Shown here in pieces: positions 6,660-12,923 of a stretch of 12,923 nt of DNA (within the stretch, counting starts at the first letter, position 1; every line of letters begins with the position of its first letter). This DNA is from an uncultured Rhodobacterales bacterium (GTDB lineage: Bacteria; Pseudomonadota; Alphaproteobacteria; Rhodobacterales; Rhodobacteraceae), in the NCBI GenBank assembly GCA_937901055.1, contig CALCGO010000052.1, positions 1 to 12,923 of the forward strand. The letters run 5' to 3'. The translations under genes were made by a program, and so were the position numbers. The notes under the pieces were generated by a model that ran no database searches, was not told the origin of the DNA, and saw nothing but the letters and a program-made list of their open reading frames with translations.

Positions 6660-7061
6660 TCAGGCGATCTTAATCTGGCGTGTTACGTGATTCACCGGAA
6701 TCCGACGCAATTCGACAATCAGCAGCCCATTTTCCAAATTGCTGCCGATCGTCTCAATACACTCTGCGAGGACAAAAGCTCTCGTAAATTGCCTTGATGC
6801 GATGCCTTGGTGCAGAAATTCGGAGCCATTCTTTGTTTGTTCACCACGAATACTCAGCTGTGGCCCCTCGACAACCACCGACAAATCCTCAATCGCGAAC
6901 CCGGCGACCGCCAGGATAATGCGAAAACGATCCTCGCTTAGTTGTTCGATATTATATGGCGGGTACCCATCGTTGTTAATCTTTGCACTGCTCTCGAGCA
7001 TTTGCTCCAATGCGTCAAAACCCAACAGATACGGGTGCGACGAAAACGAAAACTTCGGCAT
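6660..7061 (-). CDS. Hsp20 family small heat-shock protein
   Basis: This 133-residue protein is an IbpA-like small chaperone that binds unfolding proteins and holds them for refolding. The alpha-crystallin domain runs from about 33 (GYPPYNIEQ) to 122. It contains AVAGFAIEDLSV (51-62), QLSIRGEQ (68-75), GIASRQFTRAFVLAECIE (86-103) and the closing NGLLIVELRR (111-120). The C-terminal IKI (130-132) is the I-x-I motif used in oligomer assembly. Length is normal. ATG at 7061 has AAAGG upstream. It is divergent from the DUF465 gene. The control region contains a heat-shock-like CTTG-N18-CCCATATT promoter. No terminator lies directly after the stop; the first strong leftward one is at 6136-6102. Confidence 0.93.
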   Translation of the reverse strand: MPKFSFSSHPYLLGFDALEQMLESSAKINNDGYPPYNIEQLSEDRFRIILAVAGFAIEDLSVVVEGPQLSIRGEQTKNGSEFLHQGIASRQFTRAFVLAECIETIGSNLENGLLIVELRRIPVNHVTRQIKIA

Positions 7062-7099
7062 GTGGCAGACCTTTTCACAACAACGGCGGTGTTAAGCAA

Positions 7100-7129
7100 A
7101 ATATGGGCCTACGTCAGCATAAAAACAAG
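7100..7129 (-). promoter_or_regulatory. Predicted heat-shock sigma (RpoH-type) promoter of hsp20
   Basis: Read on the minus strand: CTTG (7129-7126), an 18-bp gap, then CCCATATT (7107-7100). In -35/-10 terms this is TTGTTT, 17 bp, CATATT. The CCCAT element is typical of RpoH promoters. The start site would be near 7093, with a leader of about 30 nt before the hsp20 ATG. Confidence 0.6.
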
Positions 7130-7199
7130 TCCACAGGGGTATTCGCGCGCACCCCTTCTTGGTATACTCAGCCGACGAAACCAAAGGGGCGCTGGCGTC

Positions 7200-7418
7200 A
7201 TGACTACACCACCCACCATGGGCCACCGCGAAATTTTGCGAGTGCGTCTGGCGATGCTTCAGCGCGAACACCGCGATCTGGATGACGCCATCCACGCCCT
7301 CGGCGAAGCGCGCACAGCAGAGCCGTTAACCCTGCGCCGATTGAAAAAACAAAAACTGTCGCTCAAAGACCAAATCACGCGGATCGAGGATGAATTAACC
7401 CCCGATATCATCGCCTAA
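7200..7418 (+). CDS. DUF465 (YdcH-like) small coiled-coil protein
   Basis: The 72-residue protein has the DUF465 pattern: LQREHRDLDDAIHAL (20-34), a short turn, then LRRLKKQKLSLKDQITRIE (46-63). It is highly charged and predicted to be two helices forming a coiled-coil hairpin. Family function is unknown. I chose ATG at 7200, with AAGGGG (7184-7189) 10 nt upstream; an internal ATG at 7218 is the alternative. The frame stays open far upstream, but that part overlaps the divergent hsp20 gene and is not protein-like. A lone -10-like TATACT (7163-7168) precedes it without a good -35. It ends 69 bp before purE, which has its own promoter. Confidence 0.85.
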   Translation: MTTPPTMGHREILRVRLAMLQREHRDLDDAIHALGEARTAEPLTLRRLKKQKLSLKDQITRIEDELTPDIIA

Positions 7419-7428
7419 TTCACATGCC

Positions 7429-7456
7429 TTGCACCAACGCCTTCAATGGCTATAGT
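7429..7456 (+). promoter_or_regulatory. Predicted purEK promoter
   Basis: TTGCAC (7429-7434) and TATAGT (7451-7456) are 16 bp apart. The predicted start is near 7463, about 25 nt before the purE ATG. The -10 lies downstream of the alternative purE start at 7446, which supports the shorter purE. I see no clear purine-repressor palindrome. Confidence 0.5.
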
Positions 7457-7487
7457 GCGGCCTTCCCGAAATGGACGGAGCCAACAA

Positions 7488-7973
7488 ATGACCCAACCAA
7501 AAATCGGCATCATCATGGGCAGCCAGTCCGACTGGCCGACAATGAAATTGGCTGCCGACATTCTCGATGAACTAGGTGTAGCGTATGAAACCAAGATCGT
7601 TTCCGCCCACCGCACGCCGGATCGTCTTTGGGCTTACGGAAAAACAGCGGTCGAGCGTGGCTTGCAGGTTATCATCGCTGGCGCCGGAGGGGCGGCACAT
7701 TTGCCCGGTATGATGGCCTCCAAAACCCGCGTGCCAGTGTTGGGGGTTCCGATCCAGACCAAGGCATTGTCAGGCGTAGACTCTCTCTATTCCATAGTAC
7801 AGATGCCCAAAGGGTTCCCTGTCGGCACTATGGCAATCGGCGCGGCGGGGGCTGCGAACGCAGGCTTGATGGCCGCCGCGATCCTTGCGAACAACGACGC
7901 TGCACTGGCCGATCGGCTGGAAGCATGGCGCACAGATCTTTCCAACTCCATTGCGGACGAACCCCATGACTAA
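7488..7973 (+). CDS. purE: 5-(carboxyamino)imidazole ribonucleotide mutase
   Basis: Class I PurE rearranges N5-CAIR, made by PurK, to CAIR in de novo purine synthesis. The 161-residue length is normal. Motifs: IIMGSQSDW (8-16), the catalytic-loop SAHRTP (39-44), AGAGGAAHLPGM (64-75), and a C-terminal GAAGAANAGLMAA block (118-130). The adjacent purK shows this is the class I (mutase) route, not the class II carboxylase. ATG at 7488 was chosen because GGAG (7477-7480) lies 7 nt upstream. The in-frame ATG at 7446 would put the predicted promoter inside the gene and add 14 non-family residues. The stop overlaps the purK start by 8 nt, so the two are translationally coupled. Confidence 0.96.
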   Translation: MTQPKIGIIMGSQSDWPTMKLAADILDELGVAYETKIVSAHRTPDRLWAYGKTAVERGLQVIIAGAGGAAHLPGMMASKTRVPVLGVPIQTKALSGVDSLYSIVQMPKGFPVGTMAIGAAGAANAGLMAAAILANNDAALADRLEAWRTDLSNSIADEPHD

Positions 7974-9027
7974 CGCCCTGCAACCCGGCGCGACTATCGG
8001 TATTCTTGGTGGCGGACAACTGGGCCGAATGCTGTCGATGGCCGCAGCACGTCTTGGGCTGAAAACCCACATTTTTGAGCCTGCCGCCAATCCTCCGGCA
8101 GGCGATGTGGCACACCGTGTCACCACCGCGGGATATGACGATATCGACGCCCTCAAAGCTTTCGCCAATTCTGTTGACATCATCACCTATGAATTCGAAA
8201 ACATCCCGACAGAGGCATTAGACGTCATAGAATCCGTCCGCCCGATCCACCCCACTAGAAACGCCTTGGCCGTTTCCCAAGACCGCATCACCGAAAAAGC
8301 CTTCCTTACAGACCTCGGCATCACGGTCGCGCCTTATGCGCAGATCGACAGCCTGTCTGATTTGACCGCCGCGCTGGAAACCATCGGCACACCAGCCATC
8401 CTAAAAACCCGCCGTTTTGGATATGACGGCAAAGGGCAAGCCCGCATCACTGACTTCACTCAAGCCGAAGACGCCTTTGACGCACTAAAAGGTGCGCCCG
8501 CAGTGTTGGAAGGCTTCGTGAACTTCACCCGCGAAGTTTCCGTAATCGCCGCCCGTGGTATCGACGGCGCCGTAGTCTGTTATGACCCGGGCGAGAACGT
8601 CCACAAAGACGGCATCCTCGACACCACTACTGTCCCTGCCGCTCTGGCGGCGGGCCAACATATGGACGCCATCCTATTGGCTGGTAAAATCCTAAACGCT
8701 CTCGATTACGTTGGTGTCATGGGCGTGGAACTGTTTGTGACGGACACCGGCCTGATCGTTAACGAAATCGCACCGCGGGTGCATAATTCCGGCCACTGGA
8801 CGCAAAACGCCTGCGTCATCGACCAGTTCGAACAACACATCCGCGCAGTTGCTGGCTGGCAACTTGGCGACGGGCAGCGGCATTCCAATGCGGTGATGAC
8901 CAACCTGATCGGTGATGATGTGCTGGATTATGCCAACCTCGAGGGTGCCTTGCATCTTTACGGCAAGGCCGATGTCAAAATCGGGCGTAAGATGGGGCAC
9001 ATAAACCGCATCTCCCCGAAAGAGTAG
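7966..9027 (+). CDS. purK: 5-(carboxyamino)imidazole ribonucleotide synthase
   Basis: PurK is an ATP-grasp enzyme that makes N5-CAIR from AIR, bicarbonate and ATP, feeding PurE. The 353 residues fit the family. Motifs: the N-terminal nucleotide-fold loop GILGGGQLGRM (12-22), TYEFENIP (74-81), QDRITEKAFL (105-114), the ATP-binding GYDGKGQ, EGFVNFTREVSVI, and the metal/phosphate site NEIAPRVHNSGHWT. The ATG lies inside the end of purE. The frame is open further upstream, but only out of phase within purE. A terminator-like hairpin follows 11 nt after the stop. Confidence 0.96.
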   Translation: MTNALQPGATIGILGGGQLGRMLSMAAARLGLKTHIFEPAANPPAGDVAHRVTTAGYDDIDALKAFANSVDIITYEFENIPTEALDVIESVRPIHPTRNALAVSQDRITEKAFLTDLGITVAPYAQIDSLSDLTAALETIGTPAILKTRRFGYDGKGQARITDFTQAEDAFDALKGAPAVLEGFVNFTREVSVIAARGIDGAVVCYDPGENVHKDGILDTTTVPAALAAGQHMDAILLAGKILNALDYVGVMGVELFVTDTGLIVNEIAPRVHNSGHWTQNACVIDQFEQHIRAVAGWQLGDGQRHSNAVMTNLIGDDVLDYANLEGALHLYGKADVKIGRKMGHINRISPKE

Positions 9028-9037
9028 CCCCCAAAGA

Positions 9038-9066
9038 AAACGCCCCGACATTCAGCCGGAGCGTTT
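9038..9066. terminator. Terminator after purK, probably bidirectional
   Basis: AAACGC (9038-9043) pairs with GCGTTT (9061-9066). Inner CC/GG pairs extend the stem past one mismatch. Rightward it follows the purK stop by 11 nt with a short T tail. Leftward it is followed by TTTTCTTT on the minus strand, 20 nt past the DUF1508 stop, which is the better tail. Confidence 0.7.
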
Positions 9067-9086
9067 CAATAACAATACTTCAAGTA

Positions 9087-9398
9087 TCAGTCAGAATAAC
9101 CCTGACGCTCAGCGTTTGCCTTGGCATCGGATTTTTTCTTGTAGCCCTCAGACGCAGCGCCAACAATCTGGCCGTTGCTTGCCTTACGACGCCAACGATG
9201 CTCGCCAGCTTTGTCCTCATAGAACTCCCACTTGTCGCTATCCTTAGGGCCGCGGTTCATGTTCGCCTCGCAGTCAGACTTTTTCACATACCCTTCGCAT
9301 GCCGCACCAACAATTTGACCATTAGAGGCTTTACGACGCCAACGGTATTCCCCGCGCTTGTCTTGATACACTTCGAACTTGTCGTTTTCACCAGCCAT
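9087..9398 (-). CDS. DUF1508 (YegP-like) tandem-repeat protein
   Basis: The 103-residue protein consists of two DUF1508 repeats. Each has the pattern F-E-x-Y-x-D-x-x-G-E-x-R-W-R-R-K-A-S-N-G-Q-I-V-G-A-A, then EGY and a KKSD segment (about 8-48 and 56-100). Small proteins of this family are widespread and their biochemical role is unsettled. The ATG at 9398 is preceded by GGGAG, 9 nt upstream; a TTG seven codons earlier is less likely. No signal peptide or membrane segment. It converges on purK with a shared terminator. The two repeats are nearly identical in protein but differ at many silent positions in DNA, so the duplication is old and its protein sequence is constrained. Confidence 0.9.
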   Translation of the reverse strand: MAGENDKFEVYQDKRGEYRWRRKASNGQIVGAACEGYVKKSDCEANMNRGPKDSDKWEFYEDKAGEHRWRRKASNGQIVGAASEGYKKKSDAKANAERQGYSD

Positions 9399-9458
9399 AT
9401 TTCTATCTCCCAATATCAAATTTGTTTAAAGATTATTTCACAAAAAATAGACTGCGCC

Positions 9459-9476
9459 AAAAATGATTTTCAATCA
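9459..9476 (-). terminator. Weak terminator after the EamA transporter
   Basis: On the minus strand TGATT-GAA-AATCA is followed by TTTTT (the A-run at 9459-9463 on the plus strand). The stem is only 5 AT-rich base pairs, so termination would be weak. It lies about 35 nt past the EamA stop. Confidence 0.35.
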
Positions 9477-9511
9477 AGCTTTCCCAAACGGAAGTCGGGA
9501 TTAGACGCGGA

Positions 9512-10339
9512 TCATCGCCGAATAGCGATCAACACACCCAGTATAATAAGCGGTGCTGACAGCGCAAATGCCCACGTCAACGCTTCGCCCAGCAGGATCA
9601 CTCCACCACCAAGCGCAATGACTGGAACCGAAAGCTGCACGATGGCTGCCGTCGTTGATTTCAGCTGCGGCAACACTGAATACCAAATCGCATACCCGAT
9701 ACCAGACGCAAGCGCGCCAGATGCAACGGCCAGCAGCACACCGGATCGGCTGATCTCGGCCCCCACCGGAAACAGCCACCAAACTAGCAGCCCAAAAGGC
9801 GCTGCGATCAGAAAGTTCGCGGCAGTCGCTTCGAGTGGCACCGACACCCTACGACCGAGCAGCGAATACACACCCCACCCCAATGCGGATATTGACATAA
9901 GAAGTGCGCCTAACAAATCGGGCTTGCCGGCTGTTGGCCCGAACATAATCGCCAGCCCCGACAATCCCACAAGTGCGCCTATCCAGCGGGCGCGGCTCGG
10001 GCGTTCACCCATGACTACGGCCCCGAAAAACATCGTGACTTGCACCCCGCCAAACAGGATCAGCGCACCGGTTCCTGTATCAAGCGTTACATAGGCAAAC
10101 GAAAACGCAACTGCGTACACAAACAACGCGGTTGCTGAATACGCACTACCATGTCCGATCATGCCACGAACCCCGCCGCGAAGGGCCACGAGAACGCCCA
10201 ACATCATTGCACCGGAAACCAAACGTACCGCTGCAAACGCACCGGGTCCAATTTGTTCATGCTCCAACGCGATGCGAACAAGGATGGAATTCGCCGCGAA
10301 GGCTATCAAAGCTAAAATTGTAATCAGGATTAACCGCAT
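9512..10339 (-). CDS. EamA/DMT superfamily transporter
   Basis: The 275-residue protein is almost wholly hydrophobic, with about ten predicted membrane helices in two EamA repeats. The first runs from LILITILALIAFAANSILVR (N-terminus) to about 130, the second from about 140 to the end. Conserved-type features are N-terminal ANSILVRIAL, GGVQVTMFFGAVVMGERPS, and in the second repeat SVPVIALGGGVILLGEALTW. Family members export or import small metabolites; the substrate cannot be predicted. ATG at 10339 is preceded by AAAAGG at very short spacing (2-3 nt). It follows groEL in the same direction but is separated from it by the groESL terminator, so it is probably transcribed on its own. Confidence 0.92.
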   Translation of the reverse strand: MRLILITILALIAFAANSILVRIALEHEQIGPGAFAAVRLVSGAMMLGVLVALRGGVRGMIGHGSAYSATALFVYAVAFSFAYVTLDTGTGALILFGGVQVTMFFGAVVMGERPSRARWIGALVGLSGLAIMFGPTAGKPDLLGALLMSISALGWGVYSLLGRRVSVPLEATAANFLIAAPFGLLVWWLFPVGAEISRSGVLLAVASGALASGIGYAIWYSVLPQLKSTTAAIVQLSVPVIALGGGVILLGEALTWAFALSAPLIILGVLIAIRR

Positions 10340-10401
10340 AGCCTTTTAAACCGCGGTTGGGCCAAAAACGCCACCCGAAATCAAACAATAGATTGTGTTC
10401 T

Positions 10402-10431
10402 GAAACGAAAAGGGCCGCCCTGAGGCGACCC
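10402..10431 (-). terminator. groESL terminator
   Basis: GGGCCGCC (10412-10419) and GGCGACCC (10424-10431) form an 8-bp stem with one mismatch and a CTGA loop. On the minus strand it is followed by TTTTCGTTTC. It lies about 90 nt after the groEL stop and separates groESL from the EamA gene. Confidence 0.8.
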
Positions 10432-10486
10432 AAATCAATTGCTGAGCGTAAAAGTTCTCGGCATCTGGCCCGAAGGTCAAACACCT
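10412..10486 (-). ncRNA. Candidate structured 3'-UTR element, copy B
   Basis: Read on the minus strand from 10486: hairpin AGGT-GTTTG-ACCT, two bases, the motif GGGCCAGATGCCGAG (10471-10457), a 25-nt linker, then the groESL terminator. The motif matches copy A (6181-6195) at 14 of 15 positions. The hairpin before it occupies the same place but has a different paired sequence, which hints at conserved structure. It lies in the groEL 3' UTR, starting about 36 nt after the stop. A 75-residue open frame runs across it and into the EamA gene but is not gene-like. Whether it is a stable RNA is unknown. Confidence 0.4.
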
Positions 10487-10521
10487 GTCACCTACGGTCA
10501 AATCCCGTTTAGGATTTAACC

Positions 10522-12171
<1,650 letters not shown>

Positions 12172-12199
12172 GATGGATGCTCCTTATAATAGGGGTCGC

Positions 12200-12487
12200 T
12201 TAAGCAATAATGCCCAGGATGTCGGATTCTTTCATGATCAACAGATCTTCGCCTGCAAGGCGAATTTCTGTACCGGACCATTTGCCGAACAATACTTTGT
12301 CGCCAGCTTTTACGTCCATGTCGATGCGATCACCGTCTTCGTCGCGTGCGCCTGCACCAACAGAAACAACTTCGCCTTCGGATGGTTTTTCTTTAGCCGC
12401 GTCAGGGATAATCAGGCCGCCAGCTGTTTTCTCATCTTCTTCAAGACGACGAACAACAACGCGATCATGCAGAGGTGTAAATGCCAT
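12200..12487 (-). CDS. groES: Co-chaperonin GroES (10 kDa)
   Basis: GroES is the heptameric lid of the GroEL chamber. The 95 residues start MAFTPLHDRVVVRR and include the mobile loop EEDEKTAGGLIIPDAAKEKP, then GEVVSVGAG and VLFGKWSGTEI, with the terminal LLIMKESDILGII. I chose ATG at 12487, which gives the standard family N-terminus and has GGAG 8 nt upstream. The frame is open upstream, but that part covers the leader and the operator. It is the first gene of the groESL operon, behind CIRCE. Confidence 0.97.
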   Translation of the reverse strand: MAFTPLHDRVVVRRLEEDEKTAGGLIIPDAAKEKPSEGEVVSVGAGARDEDGDRIDMDVKAGDKVLFGKWSGTEIRLAGEDLLIMKESDILGIIA

Positions 12488-12533
12488 TGTGGATGCTCCT
12501 ATCGAGTATTCCGTTTTAGGGTGGTTTTGCCTT

Positions 12534-12560
12534 TTGGCACTCACCACCGTTGAGTGCTAA
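12534..12560 (-). promoter_or_regulatory. CIRCE operator (HrcA site) of groESL
   Basis: The arms TTGGCACTC (12534-12542) and GAGTGCTAA (12552-12560) flank exactly 9 bp. This matches the CIRCE consensus TTAGCACTC-N9-GAGTGCTAA with one changed base in one arm. It lies at the predicted transcription start, where the HrcA repressor would block initiation. The hrcA gene itself is not in the window. Confidence 0.93.
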
Positions 12561-12567
12561 CGGTAGG

Positions 12568-12596
12568 TATCTAGGCAAGCATTTTGGGTGAGTCAA
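12568..12596 (-). promoter_or_regulatory. Predicted groESL promoter
   Basis: On the minus strand TTGACT (12596-12591) and TAGATA (12573-12568) are 17 bp apart. The start would be near 12561, at the edge of CIRCE. Read as a heat-shock promoter, it is CTTG-N18-CCTAGAT, the same spacing as in the hsp20 promoter. Recognition by the housekeeping sigma, RpoH or both is possible. Confidence 0.65.
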
Positions 12597-12624
12597 GAGA
12601 TGCACGCACAGATTACCACTAATA

Positions 12625-12654
12625 GGTGACAAAGCCCTGTCACCCGCATATATA
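12625..12654 (+). promoter_or_regulatory. ppaC promoter with overlapping inverted repeat
   Basis: GTGACA (12626-12631) and TATATA (12649-12654) are 17 bp apart and predict a start near 12661, about 31 nt before the ATG. A perfect inverted repeat GGTGACA-N6-TGTCACC (12625-12644) covers the -35 and most of the spacer, the expected place for a repressor site. The binding protein is unknown. Confidence 0.55.
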
Positions 12655-12691
12655 AAGCGGAATTATTGCAGCGCACAAAAAGAGTCACCTC

Positions 12692-12923
12692 ATGATCAAG
12701 ATTTTTGGCCACACGGCCCCCGACACCGACGCAACCGCCTCCGCCCTGATTTGGGCATGGTACCTGAACGAAATGCAGGACAAACCTGCAACAGCCTACG
12801 TGCAAGGCGCGCCGAACACCGAGGCCGCATTCGTGTTGAAACGTTGGGGCTTTGAGACGCCGGAAATGTTGGACCTGCAAGACGGCGACAAAGTCGTAAT
12901 CGTAGACACCAACAATCCGGCCG
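12692..12923 (+). CDS. ppaC: Manganese-dependent inorganic pyrophosphatase (3' partial)
   Basis: Family II pyrophosphatases of the DHH superfamily hydrolyse pyrophosphate with Mn2+ in the cytoplasm. Only the first 77 residues are inside the window. They carry FGHTAPDTDA (5-14), whose His7, Asp11 and Asp13 match the first metal ligands, and VVIVDTNNP near the cut end, whose Asp is the next ligand. The family is usually about 305-310 residues, so most of the protein lies beyond the edge. The ATG has only a weak purine-rich site upstream (AAAGAG). It diverges from groESL. From the visible part I cannot exclude another DHH phosphoesterase, but the PDTDA motif favours a pyrophosphatase. Confidence 0.9.
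   Translation, partial: MIKIFGHTAPDTDATASALIWAWYLNEMQDKPATAYVQGAPNTEAAFVLKRWGFETPEMLDLQDGDKVVIVDTNNPA

Noticed and set aside
6406..6690. Plus-strand ORFs of 94 and 74 residues in the AT-rich gap
   Set aside because: Neither starts with ATG (TTG and GTG), there is no ribosome site, composition follows the AT-rich DNA, and the longer one overlaps the 3' end of hsp20.
7446..7487. Upstream ATG extension of purE
   Set aside because: It would add 14 non-family residues and start before the predicted -10 box; the ATG at 7488 has a good GGAG site.
9198..10094. 298-residue plus-strand ORF opposite DUF1508 and EamA genes
   Set aside because: It is antisense to two well-supported genes and its low-complexity Pro/Ser/Thr-rich sequence is typical of a shadow frame.
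10257..10484. 75-residue minus-strand ORF between groEL and the EamA gene
   Set aside because: It crosses the groESL terminator and overlaps the start of the EamA gene in another frame; the sequence is better explained by the RNA-like element.

Overview
The window looks like the chromosome of an alphaproteobacterium, most likely Rhodobacterales (Roseobacter group). This is inferred from remembered family resemblance, not from a search. The pointers are the gene set lgt, NDUFAF7/MidA-type methyltransferase, pgeF; an AsnC/Lrp gene divergent from trxB; a fused ATP sulfurylase/APS kinase; a DUF465 protein; purEK; and a CIRCE-controlled groESL next to a family II pyrophosphatase. Genes are tightly packed, with moderate to high GC except for one AT-rich gap. 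I see no insertion sequence, phage gene, CRISPR array, tRNA or rRNA.

Layout. 1-2632 (+): a translationally coupled run of lgt (5' end cut off), a SAM methyltransferase (ATGA overlap) and pgeF (20-nt overlap). 2629-3129 (-): an AsnC/Lrp regulator whose stop overlaps the pgeF stop inside a palindrome. 3130-3289: a divergent control region with two 18-bp direct repeats one 21-bp step apart. 3290-4231 (+): trxB. 4375-6081 (+): bifunctional sulfate adenylyltransferase/adenylylsulfate kinase, preceded by a TATAAT box and a strong hairpin. 6082-6659: no convincing protein gene, but a minus-strand terminator, a candidate structured RNA and an AT-rich stretch with inverted repeats. 6660-7061 (-): Hsp20 chaperone with a heat-shock-like promoter. 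7200-7418 (+): a small DUF465/YdcH protein. 7488-9027 (+): purE and purK, overlapping by 8 nt and ending at a terminator. 9087-9398 (-): a DUF1508/YegP protein made of two repeats. 9512-10339 (-): an EamA-type DMT transporter. 10522-12487 (-): groES-groEL with promoter, CIRCE operator and terminator. 12692-12923 (+): the start of a manganese-dependent inorganic pyrophosphatase, cut by the window end.

Working together. Most genes are housekeeping: lipoprotein maturation, peptidoglycan quality control, probable complex I assembly, thiol redox, sulfate activation, purine synthesis and protein folding. Sulfate activation produces pyrophosphate, which a pyrophosphatase such as the one at the right edge removes, although the two genes are not linked in an operon. 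Two heat-shock loci (hsp20 and groESL) have similar CTTG-N18 promoter architecture.

The least ordinary signal is a 15-base motif, GGGC[A/C]AGATGCCGAG on the minus strand. It occurs downstream of both groEL and hsp20, each time just 3' of a small hairpin with different stem sequence and 5' of a minus-strand Rho-independent terminator. It may be a small RNA or 3'-UTR element family. Other points worth checking are the lrp/trxB repeats, the hairpin at the predicted 5' end of the sulfate-activation mRNA, and a perfect inverted repeat over the -35 box of the pyrophosphatase gene.
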